DNA from: Rotaria sordida
Lineage: Eukaryota > Rotifera > Eurotatoria > Philodinida > Philodinidae
Reading direction: 5' to 3'
Assembly: GCA_905250125.1 (NCBI GenBank)
Contig: CAJNOL010000267.1
Span: forward strand, 62,001-126,000
DNA length: 64,000 nt
The notes under the pieces: generated by a model
Database searches by the model: none
Seen by the model: only the letters and a program-made list of their open reading frames with translations
What the model was told of the DNA's origin: nothing
Translations under genes and position numbers: made by a program
In this document: positions 13,901-25,344 of the stretch, piece by piece
Numbering within the stretch: position 1 is the stretch's first letter
Layout of the letters: every line of letters starts with the position of its first letter

Positions 13901-14349
13901 AGACCACTAAAAAAATAATAATTTATAATGAAACGTTTTTGTTTTTTTTATTCATCATAACTAACTTCTTCAACTAATGTTGATTGATAATATGTTCGAT
14001 CATATATAAAACTCTTACATGCTTTCAATGGCCCATTATTTTCACCATAAGAATAACTTTTATTTATATTTTGATAACATCTTTGACATTCACGTACAGA
14101 TATTTGACTTTTATATTCACGGCATTGAGATTCACTTGGAATATAACGACTTAAAAGATCATCAGGATGTTTAATTTCACACATATCTTCTACTGATATT
14201 CGACAACGAAAAGATGGTGTAGCAGCTGTGAATATCCATGTATAAACCATTATTGGAGGAAGCATATATGTCAAACAGATTAAGAAATATTTGACTTTTT
14301 GATATAGACCAAATACTCCAATGGTTTCATAGAAATTATCGAATTGCAT
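11000..14349 (-). CDS. SLC22-family organic ion transporter (major facilitator superfamily)
   Basis: Start ATG at 14349 (MQFDNFYETIGVFGLYQK) is the typical SLC22 opening; the stop is at 11000-11002 after LLKEQPKKNIV. About ten exons. Family marks in order: TM1, a large extracellular loop with six or more Cys (CRISVEDMCEIK to CRECQRCYQ), WSMVCNEV, TM2 ending GILSDKLGRRPVMG (the MFS loop-2 motif), a 12-nt micro-exon at 13498..13509 adding VEL before VGPKQRLFTGIVIEYFF, then ILPESPRWLISKG (the SLC22 signature), TM7 NLVFYGVSQNT, YANELFPTHARNTGIG and CPETFNKSLPQTIEDVE (the usual PET-LP-TIED end). It is likely a plasma-membrane carrier for small organic cations, anions or zwitterions; the substrate is not predictable. 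The longest intron (about 11925-13050) carries a repeat also seen in the MED12 intron. Confidence 0.88.
12313..12368 (+). repeat. dispersed repeat segment in SLC22 intron (copy 1)
   Basis: A 56-bp stretch reading AAATGTCATATTCTC, then ACTCA, then AGTTTATGCGAAAAT matches 63321..63369 in an MED12 intron, in the same orientation with a few differences. Weaker likeness continues downstream (CTAGAAAATGATATC near 12578 and 63372). Confidence 0.5.
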
Positions 14350-14944
14350 GATTGGTTTATACTAACTCAACAAGTTAGTAAGCTGAAAACAAATCAATGC
14401 AAATATGAAATAGGTAGCCAAGAAGGTTGCTCATTCTTCAAGTCATCTGTTGTTTTTTCTCCTATTTTTTTTGTCGTTCTTCATCAAATCTGTTCGTATT
14501 CGATTGCTCTATATATATCGCTAAATTGTGCAAGTTATGCAATGTAATTATTGTATATAACACGTGATTGATGTTTCCCCTTTTAACAATACATTTTTGA
14601 TGATTCAATGATTTTCTTATCACTAATCAACATATTATTAATAATCAGAATATGATCAGTTCTATTTTGTTTTTATTATATTTGCATTTGAAATCAAACC
14701 TGTTTTCTGTCAGTAATTTAATAATCACATGCACGGATAGGTAAAAACAAACTGACGATGAACAATCACTAGTATAAATATTTCAATAAGAAAAACATAC
14801 AGAGAATATTTTGATTGCATATATTATTGGAAATAAATGAATACGAGATAAATAGACAAATGAAAAAAAAAAGAAAATTACGTATAATATTATGATACTT
14901 TAAGTTCAAAAAGAAAAGAAAAAAAAAAGATTAAATAATTGCAC
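14350..14944. other. intergenic DNA between SLC22 start and CAP stop
   Basis: Holds the SLC22 promoter region and the CAP 3' flank; AT-rich with no distinct element seen. Confidence 0.5.
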
Positions 14945-17444
14945 TCAAACACCAGATGATTCATTGGGTACAGTTACGAGTTGTTTACCATTTTGCAAAT
15001 GTGTTTTAAATTGTTCAGCTATTGGAAATTCTTTATATTCACCATCACCAAATGGAATATTAACACTCATTTCCGATGATTTTGATGTTATAAATTCGGT
15101 ATCAAGTGATGTATTTGACAAATAAAGATGACAACCATCAGTTTTTTCAATTTGTATTGTTGGTACACGTTCAATAACTTGTGCTTTCATACTTTTACAA
15201 TTAATAAATTCAATTAATGATACAACCGATGTAAATTGAATACCAACTTTTGTACATTGATCAAGTACAATAGAATTTACTTTACCTTCAACTATTATTG
15301 TTGAATTCGTACATTTATATATATAAATACTATGTCTCATATTTGTTTCAGTTATTCGAAGATCATGTTTGCCTGTTTGATATTCAACTAACCATTTATT
15401 ACCTTCAAGTGCTAATTTAGGTGGTCCACCAGTTGTTGCTGTTGGTGTATGAACCGTCTAAAGAATATTAATTATAATATCGGGTATGCCAAAGAAAATA
15501 CATCTCTCAATATTTCAATTATCTCACTTTGAATAGTCGTTTGTTCAAACTTTGCAAAAAATTCGTCTTTTAATTCTCCACAAAACGCCACTCATATTGC
15601 ACGTTTGTTCGCATTACCGCCAGTACTCATAAGAACTGACGGTAGTGCTTATGACTTTCTATTCCGACTATAAACGATTACAGAAAGTGTTTTCTATCCA
15701 AATTTGAATTAAAATCAATCGAGAAGAAAACAGCTTCAGAATATATTTTACTAATCAAAATTTTTGCAGTGCCATCTATAATAAAAGTTTATCTCGTAAC
15801 CTGATTATCGCGCACATTATACTGATTGATACTTATTGTATGGGTACGTTTTTTTGTGAATCTAAATAACATTCATTATTTTCTAAAACAAATTTTTATC
15901 GAAGTTTTATGATTTCATATGTTAGTGCTTCAATAAGAGTATCTTTCGATGCTACTTTTTCTCACTGAGCACAATAACAAAAATCATCTCAAATTGAATG
16001 GCTCAATGAATTTAAATCTGAGTTATTCACTAGTCTATGTTTGTTGTTGATGGATGATTGTTCTAATGAGATCTCTAATCTATTCTGAAAATTTCCTAAT
16101 AGGTTGTATTCCCTGATATTTACTGTACAAACTGACGCATTTTAGAGTTTCCAACGACCTCTTATCAAAGCTTATGGATATGAAAGAAAGTCGAAATCGA
16201 AAAAAATCTCTCATGTTCGAAGATATAATTAAAATATTGAGAGATCCATTTTCCCTGGGTCACTCGATATTAACAGAAGAAAAAAAATCTAATTTACTTG
16301 TGGTTTAACAGCTACTTGTGGTGCTGGAGTTTTTCCAGGTTTAGGTGGTACAATTGGTTTTCCATCAACAAGTTGTGTTATGCCTTTTTTCCCGTGTGTA
16401 TTGTCACCATGAGCACTAGATTGATTTTCTAAAGGAAGATTTTAAGATAATTTTAGAACTATTGAATCTTTTTGTACCTGTGCTTTGTCTTAATTGTGGA
16501 TTTTTATGTGTTTTAAGTTCATCGGGTACTTTTTTCAAATGAGCTGTTGCACCTTGACTTAATGAATTTATAGAACTCATTAGTTCAGCGCGACTACTAT
16601 CGGCAGATTCATTAGAACTAGTATCGAATAACATTGGAGGAGGTGGTGGTGGCGGAGGAGGTGGTGGAGGTAGAGCAGGAGGACCACCAGCAGCAGGTTT
16701 AACCGTTGATACACTAACTGATGCAAAATCGCGTTTGCCTTGTGATGCCCATGCCAAACCAGTAGTATGATGTTGTCTAACATACGTATAAAGATCATTT
16801 AATACTTTAACCCATAGTTTAACCCATTCAACATGAGTAGGATCTTTCTCTCTAAATTCTTTTAATACACGATTTGAATAAAATTGAGCTGCATCTGTCA
16901 TATCTTTGATATGTGGACCAGGTGTTGGTGTAATAAGAATCCAACCAAGTGCTGGAATACCTTCAGAAACAGCCGATAAATGATTAAATAATGGTGATTT
17001 ACGATTTTTGCTAGAAAAATCTATAAAAATGAATAAATAAATAAATCGATTTTCATTTATTATTGATTTATTTTTCTCATACATACTTGTAACAGCTTCA
17101 ATTTCATTTGATTGTGGTTTAATTACTTCCGTAATTTTTTGATCATTTGGCTTTGTACTCTGTACAGCTTGTCTTAAAAATTGTTGTTGAGCATCAAAAA
17201 TTTTTTTAACATGATTACTCATTGTTGTCAATTCTTCACCAATTTTTTGTGAAATAGTACAAAATGGTTTCACAGATTCATTAATTAATGTATCATAATC
17301 ACGTAATACAGGTAAACTATCAACATTATTTGTTGAATCATCATTCATATGCGATTGACCACTAGTATTCGTAGATGATAGTTGACTAACAAATGATTCT
17401 AATCGATTTGTTATAGTTTCAAGACGTTTTAATTGATCATCCAT
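14945..17444 (-). CDS. CAP: adenylyl cyclase-associated protein (CAP), actin-recycling factor
   Basis: Start at 17444, stop at 14945-14947. Exon 1 encodes the N-terminal coiled coil (LKRLETITNRLESFV). After a short intron comes the helical folded domain with NHLSAVSEGIPALGWI, HIKDMTDAAQFYSNRVL and KDPTHVEWVKLW, all close to animal CAP. A polyproline run of 12 follows ALP, then the WH2/verprolin-like LKKVPDELKTHKNPQLR, and the C-terminal beta-helix CARP domain with WLVEYQTGKHDL, CTNSTIIVEGKVNSIVLDQC and MSVNIPFGDGEYKEFPIAEQ. CAP binds G-actin and cofilin-actin and promotes nucleotide exchange and filament turnover in the cytosol; in some species it also binds adenylyl cyclase. All domains are present, so the protein is probably whole. 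The intron at about 15460-16295 is unusually long for this region and holds a palindromic repeat. Confidence 0.93.
15600..15670. repeat. imperfect palindrome in CAP intron
   Basis: ACCGCCAGTACTCATAAG is followed by AACTGACGGT, its near reverse complement, and a second CTTATGAC lies just beyond. Similar pieces (ACCGGCGGTATAC, CTGTCGGTATATC, AGTACTTATGAG) occur near 18640-18715 in a CNBD2-like intron, which suggests one dispersed element family. Confidence 0.35.
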
Positions 17445-18209
17445 TTCTAAATAAAAAAAAATAATGAAATGAATTTTAGTAGCAGATGTGCGAAAAGGGT
17501 CATTTATCTTAAGAGAGAAAACTTTTCTTCACTTTCTAACGAATAAGATAAAGCTGCGATAGTGTGTAAAACGTTTTAATGTAAAAGATATGTGTTGACA
17601 ATGAAAATGGTAAACTAAATGAATCATTCCTATGAAATAATTCGAATGGGATGCGAAAAATAACATACAAAATACTAATGCGAAAAAGTAATCAACACGT
17701 AAAAAGAGAACACAAAAAAAAAATAACCATTTCATGAATTCCATATAGAATGTGACTTCAGTCGACAACCAAACGAAAAGTTGGTTCTTTCTTTTGCATT
17801 CACTTCTACTTGTTCGAAATTTCATTAATGAAAAAAAAATATAAAAGCTACGAGGGAGAATAAGAACAAAACAAAAAAAGGAATGTATATACGTTCGACT
17901 CTTTAGTTGACTAACCAAGAGACACAGTCATTTTTTTATTTCGCAGAGGTCGCTTATTCACATTTGTCATTTAAATAGAATGAATGAATTAAATAAATAA
18001 AAATAAGAAAAACAATATAATAAATTAGTTAATCTGATCAAATCAAAAGCTAATTAATCAATATATCATAATCATTTTGTTTTATTCTAAGGATTTTTTT
18101 TTCTTATTGCTAAAATAGTACAACTTGTTTAAATCTTTTTTTGCAAACATATATTTCTCATGAAGTAAAATAAATACAAAGAAAGAAAAATGACAATTCT
18201 TTTCTAATC
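17445..18209. other. intergenic DNA upstream of CAP
   Basis: CAP promoter side and 3' flank of the next gene. A 129-codon minus frame here is rich in rare residues with no domain and is not called. Confidence 0.4.
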
Positions 18210-21200
18210 TTAAGCAGCACCGATAAGAATCGTTTTTTGCTGCTGTTGATAATGTTTTTGTTGATTAATATTAGTTGAACGTTTTATATGTTGTGGATGT
18301 TGTTGAATCATATGTCCAAATGCATCAAGATATATGTGTTTTGTAAAACGTTTCCAAACTTCATTTGTATGATATGTTTTATAAAAAGCAGCATCATTTG
18401 GAAATGGAATTTCACTTCGACGTACACTTTGTTTATATTGATCAGATGCAAGATGTATAAATGATGATTTATTTAATAATAGACATTCACATTCGTTACC
18501 AACTAATGTTAATACTGGTTGATTTGGAAATAACATATCCGTTAAACCCTAAATAAATAATTTTATTAAACATAATTATTATCCATGTGATTCAAAGTAG
18601 ACAAAAGCCATCGATAGACCGTTCGGTATAATGTGCGCTATACCGGCGGTATACTAACAGTTGTTCTCCAATGGGCAATCTACTGTCGGTATATCATTAG
18701 TACTTATGAGTAGCGTCCTGTATGGGTACAACTTTTTGCAACCGGATCCGGGTTGGACCTAATCGACATATGGCAGAAACTTTCATATTCACAGTATAGT
18801 GTTCAAACTTTTATTATATATGAAAGAGTATATTATTTAGTTTCTTCCATAAACAGCAACAAAAAAAGGAGATCAACACGAATTTCACAAAAAAGAAAGT
18901 AATCGATGATTCACTTGGTGTCTTTTTGCTTCTAAAACCCGATCAATTTCGCTAAATATACTTTTACTTGTTGTTGATGTCAAACTTTGTAATTGTGGAT
19001 AAATGCATGAATACTTTTTCTCTCACAGTAATACATGTTCATCTTTTTAATAATTCATTTTCCTCTCTGGCTCTATGTATTCACTTACTTCATCATATAG
19101 TTCATCATCTGTCGATGAGTTTTCATTAAAAGCGAATTCTTTTAGTAAAACAATGTCGTTTTCGATTTCTGTGATCTGTTCTCAAGTGCAATAAATTGTT
19201 CAATCCATGATCGAACAGGTTTTTGACTCCTATGCTTTTATATAAACAGCAGCTTGAAAAAGTAAAAATATTTTGAAAGTTCGAGATCTCATTAATTATT
19301 GAATTGGGTCTGGGTATGATCACACACCTGGATCAATGTGCCGTGGTGGGTATCCGACCAGGTTGTAAGAGAGTACTTATCAGCACCGCAGTATACCAGT
19401 GATAGTGCAAAAAAATTGAAACCTGGATAACGAATATTTAGTTCAATAATTCAAAAAAAAAATAAAGCATTCTAAAAGTCCTTAAGATGTTTATTCATAG
19501 TTTGAAATGGGACTTTATTTAATATTTATATTATGATCCATTCCAGCTATCATGCGTAACATAGTCTATGTGAATTTGCAATGGACTAGTACACATCTAT
19601 TTGTAATCTAAGAGTAGAAGACAAAATGCTTAGCTTGTATACATTTTCTAGTCTCAATTAATATGTCTGTTCTCATCACGAAGACATAATAGAAAATCTC
19701 TTCGTTTGATCATATTTTACATTTTCTTATGCGACATACACAATAGATTAATCGCTTTTTTCAAGAATATCAAGACTATACTTACAAAATGTTGACCTTC
19801 ATTTAATGTCTTAACATGTACATAAATCATTGAATTGGGACTGATTAGTTTAGGTTTTGATGATGTCTAATACAAAACAAAAAATTTTAGTCTTAATAAA
19901 TATAATTCTTTTACTTTCACTGTTGATCGTCTAGGTTTTGTAGATATATTTGTTGATGTTGACTTTGTTATATTACTATTTACTGATAATTTATCATAAT
20001 CAATTAATAGTAATCGATCACGTTTATCAACTAAACCAGGAAATTTCTACAAGATAAGATGAGATATATTAAATTGATTCATCTATTTGATTACTTTAAT
20101 ATCATTAACAACAATTTGAGATGCTGCTGACAAAACAGATGGAACACGTTGATCATCAATTGATGAACGACGTAAACGACTTAAACGAAAATCAGCATCG
20201 AGTGCATTGGTATTCGACGTCGATTCGTCAATATCACCACTAAGTTGAATTTCCGAAAATAATGTACGATTATCTCCTGTTGCTTCATCGTCAATATTAT
20301 TATCAACCGCTAAATTAAAAAAAAAAATCTTTTTATTTGACAAAAAATATAAATTAAAGAAACAAGCTTTTTCCATCGTCTGTTGGAACAGAATTGGCGT
20401 TTGTTACTTTTCGATGATAATCATTTGGATCGAGACGTTTCCATACATCAAGCGAACCTTTTTTAACAATAAATAAATGTTTCATACGTCGACTATCTTT
20501 TGCAATTACTTCTGATTGTCTAATGTAAATAAATAATTAAAAATTAAAATGAAACAAGAAACAAAGAAGTCTAAATATACCTAAAATGACAATGTTGAAT
20601 TGCATTTGGAATTTCAATTAAACGTTCAATAGGAAAACCATGTAAAAATGGTACATGATTTCTTTTAAAAGAAAAAAGAAATTATTGTTTGTTAAAATTA
20701 TTGTGAAAATTCATCTTACTTTAGAAATTCTAGATTGTCTTTACTGCAATGTCGATCCTTACTCATAAAGATTGATTTAAAATCCTATATAAAAAATAGA
20801 TAGTCGTTGAAAACAGTTACATTCATATCTGTTTACATCTTTCCATATAACTAATAATTCAATATTTGTTTTTGATACAACAGTAAAATTTTGTGTTGAA
20901 TCAGTCATTAAACCTTTTTCCTTTGATTACAATAAAAGTAAAATTTGTCAATTAATATTAAAGAAAAATCTTACTCCAAATGTGCATCCTCGTTTTAAAA
21001 CATCCAATGTTTCAACATTACCATCCGTTGCTCTCTTATATGTTGGGATAGCTGAACCAGATAGAATTATATAAAAATAAGCAGGTCGTTCACCTTGTCG
21101 AACAATTGTACGTTGTTCAGGATAACTAATAATAAGAGAATTATATCGATCAAATAGATAGTATGTCAACTTTAGTTCTGGTGAATTTAGTGATATATTA

Positions 21201-23275
21201 CGTTGTGTATGAAGTATGACGTTTTGTGTTTAGGGGCTGTTATTTTTGTGATTAGTTTCTCCTTATTTTTATAACTTTCAATCACAAAAGAAAGTTCCTT
21301 TAGGTTACAATTATTTGTCAATTATATTATGTTATTCACTAGTTGAGAAACTTGAATAAGAAACTTTTGATTTGAAATTTTGATTGTATGATTCTTTGAA
21401 GACACAAACTTTTTCCAAAGAATTTTTCTCATTTTATCAAAGAACAAGAATTTCAAATCTTCTCTCATCAGACCTGATAATTCAGCAACACTTTTTCTAT
21501 TAAAAAACAAAAACAAAACCTTGTTCTCTTAAAAACATTCTATCAGTTACAACTGAAATCTACATCTAATTATCTTTGAGACAATTTATGTAAAAATGAA
21601 TTATCAAAAAAAAAATTGCCTCTTACCATTCATACCATGCTAACTGTAATAATTGATCTTGTAATTCTTTTGGTAATCGTGAAAATGGTTTAATATCAGA
21701 TAAACTTCTTCGAATCTAAATTAACAAAAAAAAGAAACCTATGTATTGTCAAGGTAACAACACAATTGAAAATATTAAAAAAATGTTTTACGAAAATGCT
21801 GAATTTCAATTAGCATCATTTCATGTTAAAAATCAAAATAATAATGCATTAATTGATGATAAATCATATAAAAATGAAAACATATTTTTAAATAATAATC
21901 ATCAATATAAACAAAAACAATGCATTATAAATATAATTTTAATTGGTGATAAAAATATTGGTAAATCAAAATTAATAAAACAATTTACTCAAAATATATT
22001 TCAAAGAAAAAAATCACAAAATACTTCATTAAATATTATGTATAAACATCATAATCAAACAAATGAACAAAAACTTCATTTAAAATTTCATCATATTAAT
22101 TTAACATATCAAAATGAAACTAATTTAATATCTATTTGTTCTTATGCTGATTGTGTTCTATTGGTCTATGATATTAATAATCAAATATCATTCAATCATC
22201 TTATTGATCGTTGTCTACCTTTAATTCAAAACTATGAATTAAAACATATTTGTTCATATTCATTAATTGGAATTAAACATAAAAATTCTCGACAAATACA
22301 TTATTCTCAAGTAGATATATTAGTTAAAAAATTTAAATTATTTTATTATGAAATAACATCTTTAAGTAATTATGAAGACTTATTAAAAGATATTTTAAAT
22401 AATTATTTTGAAAAAAAATTCAAAGAAAATAGTTTCTTTAATCTAATTAAAAAAATAAATAAACTACGTGATTTATATCGATTATAGTTATTAAAATAAT
22501 TACCTCATCAGCATTTTCAATATTACGTTCACCTGTTGATTGTTTAAAAAAATCTTGTACTGCAGGTAAAATTTCATACTATGAATTGAAAATTCATAAA
22601 TAAGAAATATTTCATATGTATTTTTCTTACGGATTGAATTTTGAAATTTGATTTGTCAAACATGTATTTTTCTGTCGTACCAGCTGTTTGCAAATAAGAT
22701 TGATAGACCATTGAACGTAACTGATTTCTGTTATAATAAAAGAAAGGAAATGGCAAACATTTGATCTTTTTTCTTGCTTCTATTCATACTTTTTCCGGGC
22801 GAATTTACACCAATAAATTGCGAATAAAACCAAATTGCCCGCTCGACGAAATTTCAATAGTGATTTACCTAATAAAGGCTAGAAAAACATAGATAAAAAT
22901 CAGTAAAAAAAAATATACACACACTAATAAATATACTCGATTTTCAAAAAGTGAACGTGTATATGTTGAACGATTACTCAAACTTGAAACGCCTGATGGA
23001 TATCCTATTTTGCAATGTGATGAACGTTCACTTGGAGCAGTTGTACTTGAACTTGGTGATATTTTTGTTCGAGTTACAAGTGTATTTGGTTGCGATATAA
23101 AACGATGTGGTGTTAAATAAAGAAGATTTTCGAAATAATTTCTCATTGAATGTCCTCCCATTGGACTTGATGGTGAAAGAACACTATAACGATATTCAGA
23201 CATCGGTTGACTTCTCGAACGAAGACTATTATGTTGTTGAGATTTATCACGATGAATATTGGTTGGTGTAGCCAT
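18210..23275 (-). CDS. cyclic-nucleotide-binding-domain protein, CNBD2-like
   Basis: About ten exons from ATG 23275 (MATPTNIHRDKSQQ) to TAA 18210-18212. Ser-rich N-terminus; then IRRSLSDIKPFSRLPKELQ leads into a cNMP-binding fold: YPEQRTIVRQGERPAYFYII, LSGSAIPTYKR, LDVLKRGCTFG joined in frame to EKGLMTDSTQNFTVV. A second such fold begins VPFLHGFPIERLIEIPNA and QSEVIAKDSRRMKHLFIVKK. An acidic linker, ISPNSMIYVHVKTLNEGQHF and a tail with NECECLLLNKSSFI and WKRFTKHIY complete it. The order matches CNBD2, a protein linked to cAMP and sperm in mammals. In the first pocket the phosphate-binding Arg of the usual FGELAL-x-PR-A signature is not seen (STQNFTV), so binding is doubtful. One intron contains another gene. 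Frames between 21170 and 21520 are less certain. Confidence 0.7.
18552..19785. other. long intron of CNBD2-like gene with repeat debris
   Basis: About 1.2 kb between exons beginning GLTDMLFP and ending LNEGQHF. It holds fragments such as ACCGGCGGTATAC, AACCGGATCCGGGTTGG and, inverted, CCTGGTCGGATACCCACC near 19330-19360, richer in GC than the surroundings and probably old transposon ends. No gene seen. Confidence 0.35.
21741..22487 (+). CDS. Ras/Rab-fold protein with degenerate GTPase motifs, nested in an intron on the opposite strand
   Basis: Single-exon frame of 248 codons, ATG 21741 to TAG 22487. After a 60-residue Asn-rich lead comes IINIILIGDKNIGKSKLI, a P-loop of GxxxxGKS form on a beta strand, then ADCVLLVYDINNQISFNHLI, the strand-4 and helix-3 block of Rab/Ras proteins, and HICSYSLIGIKHKN where NKxD should be. 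The DTAGQE switch II is not recognisable (FHHINLTYQNE instead), NKxD is GIKHK, and there is no C-terminal prenylation Cys. This fits a pseudo-GTPase or a very diverged small GTPase. It lies inside the 788-bp CNBD2-like intron 21716..22503, leaving only 25 and 16 bp free, so promoter and 3' signals must overlap host exons or itself. Codon use matches host genes. Confidence 0.65.
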   Translation: MYCQGNNTIENIKKMFYENAEFQLASFHVKNQNNNALIDDKSYKNENIFLNNNHQYKQKQCIINIILIGDKNIGKSKLIKQFTQNIFQRKKSQNTSLNIMYKHHNQTNEQKLHLKFHHINLTYQNETNLISICSYADCVLLVYDINNQISFNHLIDRCLPLIQNYELKHICSYSLIGIKHKNSRQIHYSQVDILVKKFKLFYYEITSLSNYEDLLKDILNNYFEKKFKENSFFNLIKKINKLRDLYRL

Positions 23276-25344
23276 TGATAAAATGTTTGATAGAATGCGT
23301 ATAATAAAAACAAAAGTACTCAAACTAAAAGCAAATAAATTTTTTATGATAGTCTAATTAAAGAATAAGAAAATTTCATCAATATTTAACATTTTAAATT
23401 TTATTTGACAAAACAGATTGATGAATATTTCTGATAGATTATTTTCCATATGTCAACATAACGGATTTTTATTCTTATCAAATAGAAGAAAAAAAAAAGC
23501 TGAAAGTCAAATACTATTTATTCAATAGTATATATTCGAAATGACTTTTGAATAAAAAAAAATTGTTAATTTACCGTCAATTTATGTTTTTTTCTAAACA
23601 TAATACAAAAAAAATGTAAATCTCAAGAACAAAATTTTCATTAAAATTCAAACAAATATAGTAAAGAGTGATTTCTTTCTTTAATAAAATTCACGTCAAG
23701 CTCGCAAAAAAAAAATGTTTTATGACTATCAGATTACACTACCTCATTAGAATATCTAAAAACTAAATTCAATTTTTCGAAGAACATATAACTACGGTGT
23801 TTTTAATATATTTTTACTTACAACAAAAATTTGTCGCCGAAAAACAAATGTTAATTGTTTTGATAATAGTATGTCTAGTTGGTATCTGTGATAAATTTAC
23901 ACCGTTGCTGTCGTTGTCACTGATGTTGCTTTTCGTTTCGTTGACACAACAGGTAAAACACTTTTTTAATCTCTTTTTTTTTTCTTGCTTTTTATATGTT
24001 TGACAGAGTCATCACTAAATGATTGACAAATAGAGAAAAAGAAGTATGCAAGAACGAAACAAACATCGTTTTCCACTCGAATTCAACGAAACAAAAAAAG
24101 AATACAACAAAAAAATTTTTGAAAGTAACATCAACAATAGAGAAGTATATTTTCGTGCCCATGGCAGAAAAATCGAGTTGATGATAAGAGCAACTGGCTT
24201 CTCATTCACAAAGACAAACATATTCTGTCATGAGAATTTGTTTCACTTTTTTTCTTCTTTTCAAATCGAGGACAATTTTCAGGTGAATAACAAATAAAAG
24301 AACACAATTATTACAAAAAGAAATGGATCGATATCTTATTTAGTTATCAAGAAATAAAAACAACAAATTTTCAAGTATGAAATATTAACTTGAATAATAC
24401 AAAACATTTATTCTCGACGATCGATATTATCTGATTTTCATTGGTTTCTTGTTGGCAAAATAATTGTAATTATTAACTAACTTCGTAAAACAACAATGCA
24501 CAAAAGTAAACAGTCATTGAAATTCGCTTTAACATAAGCGATTAACAATTTTGATCAAGAATACTTACTAAAAAAAGTTAAAGCAGAACAATAGTCAATG
24601 ATTTCTAGACAAGTGAGATTTAAGCATTGCCATAAATAGATGTCTTCAAAAAGTAAGGTCGTGCAGTTAACTGTTAGAAATTATACAAATGAATGAATTT
24701 TAAGAAAAAATTTCAATTAAACTAACAAATTTCTTTGAAAATTACTGTTATTTTTTATGTAATACTGCAGCTAAAAAAAGCAATAGGCAAATTATTTTAA
24801 AGATGAATTCTTTTTTTCCTCAAGAAATCGATATTGAAACTAATGTAACAGTATAAAATATCAAAACTTATCTTCATAACAACGAATCATTTGACTAATT
24901 TTATTTTATTTTATTTTATTTTTTGTTGCTGGCTGAAAAGCGAACCTCAAGAATACATAAACATAGCAAACAGTTGTTTGTTTAGTTAATATATGCTGTT
25001 TGGAATGATACTTTCAAAAAAACACTAAAGATGTTTATTCAACGTTCTATTACTAAGAAATAAATTCTAGTCTTTACTTGTCATTTATTACAATTACGTG
25101 TTTTGAACACTTTAAATAGTTTAACGTTGAACGTATCATATTTTTCATGGATTCTATTTCGTTAATATTGAAATTTTATCAAAAAAAAAAACAAAAGTAT
25201 AGTTTATAGCACAAACTTCCATATTGAAATACATTAGTATAACACAAAGTCTTATATAAAACAAAAGAAAAAAAAAGGCGCGCGTATACAATGTTGGAAG
25301 ATATTTTTTAAAATTCTATACAAATAACTCACGATTTATAATTG
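23276..25344. other. intergenic DNA
   Basis: Promoter side of the CNBD2-like gene and 3' flank of the next secreted-protein gene. Two overlapping frames on opposite strands near 24015-24300 lack domain marks and normal codon bias. Otherwise A/T-rich with a (TTTTA)n tract near 24900. Confidence 0.45.

Noticed and set aside
16580-16798. frame inside the CAP proline region
   Set aside because: Shadow of the polyproline-coding exon in another frame.
17529-17918. 129-codon minus-strand frame upstream of CAP
   Set aside because: Phe/Leu/Ser-rich chance frame with no ATG context or homology; overlaps the probable promoter.
24015-24300. opposite-strand frames of 68 and 83 codons
   Set aside because: No domain, no conservation clue, atypical codons.
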